This document shows, in pieces, positions 8,098 to 16,203 of a DNA stretch of 64,000 nt (the stretch's first letter is position 1; every line of letters begins with the position of its first letter). The stretch comes from SCBR16-9 sp964537975. GTDB taxonomy: Bacteria; Hydrogenedentota; Hydrogenedentia; Hydrogenedentales; SCBR16-9. Under the pieces are notes generated by a model. The model had not been told where the DNA came from. It saw only the letters and a program-made list of their open reading frames with translations, and searched no databases. The DNA is taken from contig CAZIDP010000025.1 in the NCBI GenBank assembly GCA_964537975.1, forward strand, positions 1 to 64,000, read 5' to 3'. A program made the position numbers and the translations under genes.

Positions 8098-10173
8098 GTG
8101 ACTGGTTTCCAACATCAAAGTGTATTGGGTTATTTCTACAAAGCCATGATCCTCTGCCTGTTAGGTACAGGATGTAATGATGTAATGTTGAATACGACTG
8201 CGGTGTCAAGTGAAAGTGTTCAGGATGGCTATATTACCCCGTTGGAATGGCCTTCCGGCCTGCTGGAGTATGATGCTGCCCCCATCGATTTGCGTTATCT
8301 GAATCACAAACCGGCAGGAGTCAAGGGGCCGGTACGTGTTGCGGGTGATACATTGGTGTATGGGGATGGTACACATGCGCGATTCTGGGGGACCAATGTC
8401 GCGGCATATGCGCTTTTTTCTGAGGACGACAACGAAATTGAGAAGCAGGCCAGGCGCATAGCACAACTGGGGCATAACCTGGTTCGTATCCATCATCACG
8501 ACTCAACACGTTGGGTTAATCCTACGGTGATAGATCAATCGCGGGGGGATTCCCGTCACCTCGATGAAGATGCCATGCAACGCCTGGACTATTTAATCCA
8601 TTGTTTGCGCGAAGAAGGCGTGTATATATGGCTGGACCTGCACGTGGGACGCCAGATAAAGCCCGGTGACATTGTGTCTGAATGGGGTGAAATCCTTGGA
8701 TATGAGGAGCTTGAGCGCCAGGATGGTTCTCTAGTCGGATTTAATTATTACAATGATGCCATCCGGGGACTGATGCAGGAATTCAATGAGCTATATTTGA
8801 GTCATGTCAACCAGTATACCGGATTGGCCTATAAAGAAGACCCCGCCATTGTAGGCTTGTTGATTACCAATGAGAATGACGTGACCAGCCATTTTGGGAA
8901 TCTCATGCTACCGGACAAGAACAATCCGGTACATAATGCCCGCTTCGACGCTTCAGTACGTGCATTTTGTGAAGAAACCGGTTTGCCTTATCAGCAAACC
9001 TGGCGAACCTGGGAGCCCGGCCCAAGCAAGATATATCTGAACCATCAGGAAAATGTATTTAACAGTCATATGCTGTCGCACTTACGCGAATTGGGTGTAA
9101 CGGCGCCCATAGCCACCACCAATCAATGGGGCAACAACAGCCTGTACTCATTGCCTGCCCTTACAGCAGGTGACATCATTGACGCGCATAGCTATGGTAA
9201 TGAAGCTTTTCTGTCACGTTCCATACATGAAAGCGCTCATTTTGTTCATTGGATAGCTGCGGCCCAGGTGCATGGCATGCCCCTGACGGTTACAGAATGG
9301 AATGTGCCTTATCCCGCGAAAGATCGATTTACCGCACCAATGTTTGTGGCTGCTATCGCCAGTTTGCAGTCGTGGGACGCCATGATGCTATATAACTACA
9401 CGCAGCAGGTTCTTACCAGACCTGAGCAGGTACATCAATGGTCAACCTGGATTGACCCCGCGATAACTGCTTTGATTCCTGCCGCAGCAATTGCCTATCG
9501 TGAAGGGCACATCAGCCCGGCCAAGGAAACCTATTGTCTGCAACTGGACAGAGAGCAGTTGTTTTATTCTGCTATCAATCCAGAAACTTCGCTGGCCATC
9601 CGAACCCTGACAGAACGAAGCAGAATCACCATTGGCTTGCCAGAAATAACTGAGTTGCCCTGGCTTAAAACGGTAGCACCAGACGCTGACGTTACAATCC
9701 TCACGGACCCGGAGCAACGGTTTGTAAGTCAAAGCCAAAGTTACATACTGTCCGACACCGGTGAATTATATCGGAACTGGGAAGCAGGCTATCATACCAT
9801 TAACACAGAAAAGACCCAGGCTGCTGTTGGCAACATCGGTGGTCGAACCATCTTGCTGCAAGAGGTGGAAATCTATATCAGCACACCGCAAGCTGCAATC
9901 GTCGTGACCAGTCTGGATGGACAACCCATTCGAGCATCTCGCCGTATTCTCATTACTACTGTGGCCCAGGCCATTGCCCCGGATGAAAAACTGCCATTTC
10001 GTTCTGAACCAATAATTGGCACGCTAAAAATACATGCACAAAGTGGTCTTACACCTTTGGCATTGGTAGGCGAGCAGGGAGCGCAGCATCCGGTATCCTT
10101 TACCTATGAAGCCGAAAATTACATCCTCCATTTAGAAGAAGGTATGAAAACACACTGGTATTTGTTGGAATAA
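8098..10173 (+). CDS. Lipoprotein glycoside hydrolase, clan GH-A (GH5-like)
   Basis: 691 residues from GTG 8098, with AAGGAG nine bases upstream. A lipoprotein signal ends in LLGTGC with the lipidated Cys at C26. The TIM-barrel half has a WGTNVAAYALFSED opening, a GHNLVRIHHHD strand and the two catalytic glutamates expected for a retaining clan GH-A enzyme: E259 in TNEND (acid/base) and E400 in VTEWN (nucleophile). The C-terminal 200 residues are probably beta-rich. It likely hydrolyses a beta-linked polysaccharide at the outer surface; the exact family and substrate cannot be settled by eye. The Gfo/Idh/MocA gene follows on the same strand after 126 bases. Confidence 0.8.
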   Translation: MTGFQHQSVLGYFYKAMILCLLGTGCNDVMLNTTAVSSESVQDGYITPLEWPSGLLEYDAAPIDLRYLNHKPAGVKGPVRVAGDTLVYGDGTHARFWGTNVAAYALFSEDDNEIEKQARRIAQLGHNLVRIHHHDSTRWVNPTVIDQSRGDSRHLDEDAMQRLDYLIHCLREEGVYIWLDLHVGRQIKPGDIVSEWGEILGYEELERQDGSLVGFNYYNDAIRGLMQEFNELYLSHVNQYTGLAYKEDPAIVGLLITNENDVTSHFGNLMLPDKNNPVHNARFDASVRAFCEETGLPYQQTWRTWEPGPSKIYLNHQENVFNSHMLSHLRELGVTAPIATTNQWGNNSLYSLPALTAGDIIDAHSYGNEAFLSRSIHESAHFVHWIAAAQVHGMPLTVTEWNVPYPAKDRFTAPMFVAAIASLQSWDAMMLYNYTQQVLTRPEQVHQWSTWIDPAITALIPAAAIAYREGHISPAKETYCLQLDREQLFYSAINPETSLAIRTLTERSRITIGLPEITELPWLKTVAPDADVTILTDPEQRFVSQSQSYILSDTGELYRNWEAGYHTINTEKTQAAVGNIGGRTILLQEVEIYISTPQAAIVVTSLDGQPIRASRRILITTVAQAIAPDEKLPFRSEPIIGTLKIHAQSGLTPLALVGEQGAQHPVSFTYEAENYILHLEEGMKTHWYLLE

Positions 10174-10299
10174 TTTTATTGGGATACCGCTTTGATGCAG
10201 CACATCCTGGTGATGTTGACCTTCAATTCAATTTATGCTACCTTGATAGTGTACGTACATTAGAAATAAAACTTTTTAATTCAACTGGGGAACAGGGCA

Positions 10300-11571
10300 A
10301 TGATTAATACTAATTTGAGCAGGCGTGGCTTCTTGGCAACATCAGGTATGGCGGCCTTGATGGCAGCAGGGTCACCTGCAATTCGGGCGGAAAACACAAC
10401 GGACACAGTTCGCATAGGGATTATTGGGGTAGGGGGCCGCGGCACCGCATTGATGCAAATACTGCTGCATTTTCCGGAGGTAACCATTCCTGCCATTTGT
10501 GATATCAATCCTGAACATTTGGGCCGGGCAATCCAGATTGTTGAAACGGTGCGTGGTAATACACCCGACGGTTACCAAGAAGGCCCATATGATTATCGCC
10601 GCATGTTGGAGCGGGATGATTTGGACGCGATACTGGTTACGACACCCGCGGAATGGCATGCCGTGATGTCAGTCGATGCCATGAAAGCCGGGAAACATGT
10701 AGGCAGTGAGGTTCCCGGTGCGAATAGCATGGAAGAGTGTTGGGCACTGGTTCGCGCGAAGGAAGAAACCGGAAAGCGGTACATGTTGCTTGAAAACTAC
10801 AATTACACCCGAGACCGGATGATGGTAGGCAACATGGTGGAGAAACAATTATTTGGGGAGTTGACATACGCGGAGTGTTCGTATATCCATGATGTGAACA
10901 CGCTTCGTTTTTATCCGGATGGTTCAATGACCTGGCGGGGTGAGGCCATGCGAACGGGGTTTGGCAACCAATATCCAACGCACTCACTGGGGCCGGTAAG
11001 TAAATGGATGGGAATTCACGAAACAGATCGTTTTAAATCCTTGGTCAGTATGCAAAGCAGGCCGGTCGGTTTGGAAAAATTTGTAAAGGACAGGTTTGGC
11101 GAAGACAGTCCCCAGGCCCAGATTGAGTGGACTGCTGCCGGTATGAATGTAACCATGATTAAGACGGAGATGGATCGTTTGATCACTGTGTATTACGATA
11201 CCAATTCACCACGCCCAGCCGATATATTTTATCTGCTCCAGGGCGATAAGGGTGTTTTCGATTCACGCAGGGGAATATATCTGGTAGAGGACAGTGATGC
11301 AGAGCAGTGGTCGTCCTGGCAGAATTATCTGGAAGCACATGATCATGATTATTGGCGGTTGCGTGGGGAGGAAGCAGCACAGACCGGTCATGGTGGTGGC
11401 GACTATTTTGTCCTGTCTGATTTTGTTGAAATGGCGCGTTCGGATGAAGAACCATTCATTAATGTGTACGACAGTGCCGCGTGGAGCGCGGTAATACCGT
11501 TGTCTCAGGAGTCGATTCGCAAGGGTGGATGCAGTGTTGAATTTCCTGATTTCACAAAGAATCTGACATGA
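10300..11571 (+). CDS. Tat-exported Gfo/Idh/MocA-family oxidoreductase
   Basis: 423 residues. The N-terminus carries a twin-arginine signal (SRRGFLATSG and a hydrophobic stretch ending AIRAE), so it folds with its cofactor before export. A Rossmann fold begins at VRIGIIGVGGRG, followed by VTTPAEWHAVMSVDAM and GKHVGSEVPGA, a variant of the usual GKHVxxEKP motif in which the catalytic lysine position appears to be occupied by another residue. Family members oxidise or reduce sugars and inositols with NAD(P), and exported forms with tightly bound cofactor are common in planctomycete-like bacteria. The downstream small gene overlaps its stop by four bases (ATGA), implying coupled translation. Substrate unknown. 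Confidence 0.87.
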   Translation: MINTNLSRRGFLATSGMAALMAAGSPAIRAENTTDTVRIGIIGVGGRGTALMQILLHFPEVTIPAICDINPEHLGRAIQIVETVRGNTPDGYQEGPYDYRRMLERDDLDAILVTTPAEWHAVMSVDAMKAGKHVGSEVPGANSMEECWALVRAKEETGKRYMLLENYNYTRDRMMVGNMVEKQLFGELTYAECSYIHDVNTLRFYPDGSMTWRGEAMRTGFGNQYPTHSLGPVSKWMGIHETDRFKSLVSMQSRPVGLEKFVKDRFGEDSPQAQIEWTAAGMNVTMIKTEMDRLITVYYDTNSPRPADIFYLLQGDKGVFDSRRGIYLVEDSDAEQWSSWQNYLEAHDHDYWRLRGEEAAQTGHGGGDYFVLSDFVEMARSDEEPFINVYDSAAWSAVIPLSQESIRKGGCSVEFPDFTKNLT

Positions 11572-12314
11572 GAATTTTTATGAAATTACGTGCAGTATCT
11601 GTTTTTGGTAGTATCGCGATGGTAGCATGTGCATGTATCTTTCTAACCTCGGGAAGTTCCAGGGGCACAGCAGACACCAAGGATGCTGGGCAAGAGGAAA
11701 TGCTGTTGCTGGAGTGTAGAATCCACCAGAATCTGGAGTTGATTCTCATGTCAAGCTTTGGGGAACCACCCCAGTTGGCGTTCTGGCTGGAGTACCCTGA
11801 AACAGAAGTATTGCAGACGGTCTATGTTACCTATCGTTCCGCGACTGGAGATTGGGTTGGCAAGCTGGAATGTCCCGCTTGTTTGCCCCGGTGGTTTTCT
11901 GTATACAGAGAAGAATTTGATGAGAACCGAATGCCTTGGCTGGGGCAGCCATTGCCGGATGGATTGAGTGGGGCTACCATCAAAGAAGAAGAAATCGTAA
12001 TGCAAGCCTCGGTTCCAAAAGATACCCAGATAATCGCTTGGATCGAGGTGAACATGTCTGCTGATTTCAACTTGGACTTCCCGCCTCCGGGTGTTTCCTC
12101 AGACTTCTCGGATACAGACCACGATGGGCAGCCCTCCTTGATTTATCGTGCGGAGTTCAATGCAAAAAAAGGTGAAATCATTACGCCGGAAATATGGGGC
12201 TATAGCCGTCCAGGAACCAAACGGGGAATGGTCGAGCACGATCTAACCCCCATAACAAAAGCCAGAGAGATATTAACTTCCCTGGAATTACATGTTCTGG
12301 ATAATGATGAGTGA
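11568..12314 (+). CDS. Secreted protein of unknown function
   Basis: 248 residues from the ATG that overlaps the stop of the previous gene; an in-frame ATG at 11580 would give a more ordinary signal peptide (MKLRAVSVFG, hydrophobic core to about residue 25). Neither start has a strong ribosome site. The hydrophobic core contains cysteines (VACAC), so a lipoprotein is possible. The mature part has an extended beta-like N-terminal half and a DTDHDGQP stretch near residue 183 that resembles a short calcium-binding loop. I do not recognise a family. Translational coupling to the exported Gfo/Idh/MocA protein suggests the two work together outside the cytoplasm. Confidence 0.65.
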   Translation: MRIFMKLRAVSVFGSIAMVACACIFLTSGSSRGTADTKDAGQEEMLLLECRIHQNLELILMSSFGEPPQLAFWLEYPETEVLQTVYVTYRSATGDWVGKLECPACLPRWFSVYREEFDENRMPWLGQPLPDGLSGATIKEEEIVMQASVPKDTQIIAWIEVNMSADFNLDFPPPGVSSDFSDTDHDGQPSLIYRAEFNAKKGEIITPEIWGYSRPGTKRGMVEHDLTPITKAREILTSLELHVLDNDE

Positions 12315-12365
12315 AATTGTTACATCGTAAACGAAATTAAGATTTAGTTAATATTTAATCAATAA

Positions 12366-13151
12366 TTAAGCCTTCTTTACAGCCCGTGCCAAGCGGGCTG
12401 TTTGTTTTGATTCCATCCACAGAAAGCGGCGTGGTGTGCTGCGCGGTTTCGGTGGTAAGCCATACATGAGTATGTAAGCACGTCTGGGGGTATCGCTGCG
12501 GTTTGGGCCTGCGTAATGCAACGTGCGTGGACCGTGGATGGTGGCGCCTCCTGCTGGAATCGGACAGGCTACGGCAGTGGTGGCATCTAGTTCATCTATT
12601 TCCAGGCCATGAACCCGGGGATCATTCCCAATCGAATGGTGTGGCTGCACTTCCATGCTATGACTTCCGGGAATGAAGTGCATACACCCGTTTTCCAGGG
12701 TAGCATCTTGCAGGGGTACCCAGATGCTGATGGCATTGTAGTCAAGTGATGCTTCCCAATAAGCCTCATCCTGGTGCCAGGGCGTTGGCGCACCATAATG
12801 CGCTGGTTTCAAAATGGCATGCTCGCCTTGAGACATTGCGGCATCACCCAGCAACTGGCGTGCGACCACCAGGGCATTGGTGTACAGTGTTGATTCCAGC
12901 AATTCCGGGGCGTATTTGCTGGGACTGAGAATCTGGGGCAACGCTTCTGTTTTGCCGTCTTCATCGGTACCGGCAAGATCAAACTGATCACCCGTTTCAC
13001 GTCCTGCCCGTTCTGCGAACAGTCTGTCGTAGATGCCACACAATTTTTCGATTTCGTCACGGGAAACAATCGCATCCAATGCCAGATAGCCTTCACGATG
13101 GAAAAAGGCAATGTGGTCTGCTGTGAGCATTGTGCCAACATTCTGTTCCAT
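12366..13151 (-). CDS. PhyH-family Fe(II)/2-oxoglutarate dioxygenase
   Basis: 261 residues, cytoplasmic. ATG 13151 has an AGGAG site six bases upstream. The iron ligands are H126 and D128 in PWHQDEAYW and distal H212 in GPRTLHYAGPN; arginines 223/224 in TPRRAY are placed for 2-oxoglutarate. The ENGCMHFIPGSH segment is typical of the PhyH superfamily. It lies convergent with the secreted protein gene and just upstream, on the same strand, of the DUF5722 gene 13183-16020, though it is transcribed after it. The substrate is unknown. The final coding bases double as a hairpin that may terminate the convergent gene. Confidence 0.88.
   Translation of the reverse strand: MEQNVGTMLTADHIAFFHREGYLALDAIVSRDEIEKLCGIYDRLFAERAGRETGDQFDLAGTDEDGKTEALPQILSPSKYAPELLESTLYTNALVVARQLLGDAAMSQGEHAILKPAHYGAPTPWHQDEAYWEASLDYNAISIWVPLQDATLENGCMHFIPGSHSMEVQPHHSIGNDPRVHGLEIDELDATTAVACPIPAGGATIHGPRTLHYAGPNRSDTPRRAYILMYGLPPKPRSTPRRFLWMESKQTARLARAVKKA
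12379..12408 (+). terminator. Intrinsic terminator of the secreted-protein gene, inside the convergent CDS
   Basis: Arms ACAGCCCG (12379-12386) and CGGGCTGT (12394-12401) form a perfect GC-rich 8-base stem with a 7-base loop, followed by TTGTTTT on the plus strand. It lies 65 bases after the stop of the gene at 11568-12314 and overlaps the last codons of the minus-strand PhyH gene. Confidence 0.5.
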
Positions 13152-13182
13152 AATGTTCTCCTGTACTGATGTTCAGGTTATT

Positions 13183-16020
13183 TTATTGGTCTGTATTGAA
13201 CAGGGGCTTAAAGCCATCTTCTGTTTCTGGTTCTTCTTCCTCTACAGGAGCCACACCATCTGCATTGTAAAATTGAACCAGCCGGAGCAGTTCTCCCAAA
13301 CCAATTCGCCAGTTTTGGGGAAGATAATCACTGCTGTGTGGGGTGCAATCCTGGTTACCAAGCCCGGGCATATAGCCATCTTCCGAATTCTGCTCCTCCA
13401 GAACACAATGGTATGCTTCGGCATTATACAGTTGAATCACCCGCAACAACTCTCCGAGTTCAATGATGCCATTCCCATTCAAATCCGCAGTGTGATCACC
13501 GATTTCCGGTTCCGGATCAGGCTCTGGGGCAATGGTCGTGATGAAGTCAACTTGAAACTCGGCTGCGGTATTCGTCGGGTCAAAACGCATTTGTCGAATC
13601 TCACTGCCTGCCCAACCGGTTGCAGTTGACATATCGACTGCATAGGTGCGCCATTGACCATCACTGATGACAGGAAACTTGATGGTACGCGTCTCACTGT
13701 AATTCGGAGACGCGGCAGTAGTCCAGTAGAACTCGGCCTGATCACCTCCACCTGCACGCATCCTGACATAAATATGGTTGATATTGTTGGCCAGTAAGAA
13801 CATGTTGGCGCGCTCTAAAAATGGGTCTTCTCCTGTGGAAATACCGTTGAGCTGCCCGGCACCGGCGTTCAGGTTGTTCACCTGGTTTCCCACGGTCCAA
13901 CCTTCCAGGCTTTCTTCAAAGTAAAATTGGACATCGGTGCGCGCCGGTAATGCCTGGTCCCAGCTCTGTAGACCGATGATGGGCAGAGCGAAGGCTGCCG
14001 TTTCATAAAACTGTGGTGTGCCCGCGTCTCGAAATACATACCAGCTTCGTTTCTTTTCGAGCGGTTGCGCGGGGAAGGGATCATTCACATCGCGCGTCCA
14101 CAAGCCAAGCAGCAGCCCACCTTCATTGCCATGGTCTACATGGCGGTGGAGAATAAACGAACTGATCCCACGCGTGTAGCTTAACTTGTAATACGCATAG
14201 GCATACGCGGCAGCCTGAATATCCTGGCCATTGCTGGTAGTCGGCGTATGAAACCCTTGTTCAGAAAGAATGATTCTGCGAGGCTCTCCCTTATACAACA
14301 GGTGCTCCTGCTCCAGGTACACCGGTAGTATTTCAATATTCCGGAATGTGATACGCGGTGTCGTGAACGTAAACTGCGCACTGCTGTCATTCCAGAAGCG
14401 TGGCTCAAACAAGTTTTCCGGATAGGGGTGCTGCGCGACATACCAGGGATAATCGCCATTGGCCTTTGCGTATTGATTCATCAATTCAACCACATCGACA
14501 CCCCGTCCCGCACGCAAGTTATTGCCGCCAAAAATGGAGTTCCAGTGATGTTCCAGACTAATCAATGCGCGTGCCTCCGCGTGGTACTTGCGAACAGCGA
14601 GGTCCGTCACACGGACTGCATGTTCATAATCTACCATGAAGTTGGCCAGCGTAATATTGCCCTGGTTGTGCCACCACCAATGTGAGTTGACCTCATTGCC
14701 GACGATGTATTCTGTGACCCAGCCCGAAGAGGCTGTGGGATCAGAATAACGATGTGCCAGAAATTCAATTGCTGCCCGGTATGCGCGGAAGCCAGCAGCA
14801 TTCGTCAGGTTGAAGGCACCCAGTCCATTAGGTGTCTGCGCAAGCAAGGTTTGTGGGTGAATAAATGGGTTGTCTGGGTTTGGACTGCTGGGAACAGCAT
14901 TTAACAGAATCAGACTGATGTTCATCCCGGCATCAGACAGGGTACTCACCTGATTGTCCAGCCCATGAACGGCTCCCATATTGATGCCAATCTCGTGTCC
15001 ATCCACCGTCCAGGTCTGGGACGGATTCGGGTTACTCCAGTCTACAATTGAATTGACCAGGACATTCAGTCCGGCATGGTTAACGCCAAGTTCAATGGCA
15101 TCTTCAATAAGCTGTACCTGGAGTCCCTTTATGTTTTCCGGAACCGGATAAGAGAAATTGCGATCGGAGAAAAAGTTCCATAGGAATCCATTGGGACCGG
15201 GATCACCACCCGCGAAATTCGCCTGATTGCTCACGCCTATCCACTCAATTTCCAGTGTGGCATTTACATAGGCTGCCGCATTGGCTACGCTTTCGGGCAC
15301 ATCCAGGCGCAGTGTGCGATTTCCGGACCAGGGTTGGTTTTCACTGTTGAGCATGTCGACCTGTACGGTCTGCCACGCGCCTGTAATGTTAACGGTAAAT
15401 GGGACACGCCCGTGCGCGCCGCCACCAGCCGGAAAGTGATACAGGGCAAAGGGGATTTGCGTAACTGTGGCGCCTGTCATACGCATGCGAAAGCTGAAGT
15501 AACGGTTTTGTGCTGCATTGATGGCACGATTGTTCTGAAAATAAGGATCAAAAGACTGGCCTTGCCCAGGTTCCTGGAAGGTTATCAACAGATTTCCGTC
15601 TTCCACGACAAGACGGCCACCACTTCCGGCTGAAGACCAGCCTTGGGGATCATCACTTACCCGGCTGAATGCGTCCAGGTTGGTAACGAATTGCCGCAGG
15701 CCGTAGGGTGCATTGGTGGTACTGTCGGTCAGCAAAAAGGACTGGTACATGCGATCGCGACCGTTTACAAAACGGTCAATACTGATGGTTCCTTGCAGCA
15801 CACCTTGTAGTATGGGCGCTGGCGGCGACATGTTGTTGTAGGTCTCGTAGATCGCCAATTCTACCAATTTACATTGGACACCCTCGAGATTGACAACTTC
15901 CAAGAGTATGGTGTCGTCCGTTGCGGCTACCTCCTTGATTTCAATGGCATGCGCTGCTGTCGTTAGTAACGATACCCCGGCAACCAAGATCAATCCACAC
16001 CATGACAGTAGTTTGTACAT
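13183..16020 (-). CDS. Secreted DUF5722-like protein with C-terminal EF-hand-like module
   Basis: 945 residues from ATG 16020, which has GGGAG nine bases upstream and begins a clean signal peptide (MYKLLSWCG to AAHA); in-frame ATGs further upstream lack a ribosome site. After an N-terminal beta region (to about residue 280) comes a DUF5722-like domain opening with KGLQVQLIEDAIELGVNHAG. It contains E443 in VGNEVN and E587 in LSEQG, placed like the acid/base and nucleophile of clan-A glycosidases. A jelly-roll-like carbohydrate-binding region follows (EESLEGWTVG to about residue 835). Residues 842-945 are a duplicated module with an EF-hand-like loop (DLNGNGIIELGE), two Cys and two ELLRxxQxYNA repeats. 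The same module ends the next gene. Probably a surface glycan-active protein. Confidence 0.78.
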   Translation of the reverse strand: MYKLLSWCGLILVAGVSLLTTAAHAIEIKEVAATDDTILLEVVNLEGVQCKLVELAIYETYNNMSPPAPILQGVLQGTISIDRFVNGRDRMYQSFLLTDSTTNAPYGLRQFVTNLDAFSRVSDDPQGWSSAGSGGRLVVEDGNLLITFQEPGQGQSFDPYFQNNRAINAAQNRYFSFRMRMTGATVTQIPFALYHFPAGGGAHGRVPFTVNITGAWQTVQVDMLNSENQPWSGNRTLRLDVPESVANAAAYVNATLEIEWIGVSNQANFAGGDPGPNGFLWNFFSDRNFSYPVPENIKGLQVQLIEDAIELGVNHAGLNVLVNSIVDWSNPNPSQTWTVDGHEIGINMGAVHGLDNQVSTLSDAGMNISLILLNAVPSSPNPDNPFIHPQTLLAQTPNGLGAFNLTNAAGFRAYRAAIEFLAHRYSDPTASSGWVTEYIVGNEVNSHWWWHNQGNITLANFMVDYEHAVRVTDLAVRKYHAEARALISLEHHWNSIFGGNNLRAGRGVDVVELMNQYAKANGDYPWYVAQHPYPENLFEPRFWNDSSAQFTFTTPRITFRNIEILPVYLEQEHLLYKGEPRRIILSEQGFHTPTTSNGQDIQAAAYAYAYYKLSYTRGISSFILHRHVDHGNEGGLLLGLWTRDVNDPFPAQPLEKKRSWYVFRDAGTPQFYETAAFALPIIGLQSWDQALPARTDVQFYFEESLEGWTVGNQVNNLNAGAGQLNGISTGEDPFLERANMFLLANNINHIYVRMRAGGGDQAEFYWTTAASPNYSETRTIKFPVISDGQWRTYAVDMSTATGWAGSEIRQMRFDPTNTAAEFQVDFITTIAPEPDPEPEIGDHTADLNGNGIIELGELLRVIQLYNAEAYHCVLEEQNSEDGYMPGLGNQDCTPHSSDYLPQNWRIGLGELLRLVQFYNADGVAPVEEEEPETEDGFKPLFNTDQ

Positions 16021-16203
16021 GTATTTAGTCTCCCGGAAGTACTCCAAAGTGAATTCCATATTCGACATTGAAAGATAAGATGATCTTCTTTGTCACACAA
16101 ACAATATCGATTTATTTTATAACTTATTAATATGTAAACATCAAACAGATTTTAATGGCCATTATATACCTTGCTTAGATCATTAATATCATACATGATC
16201 GGC

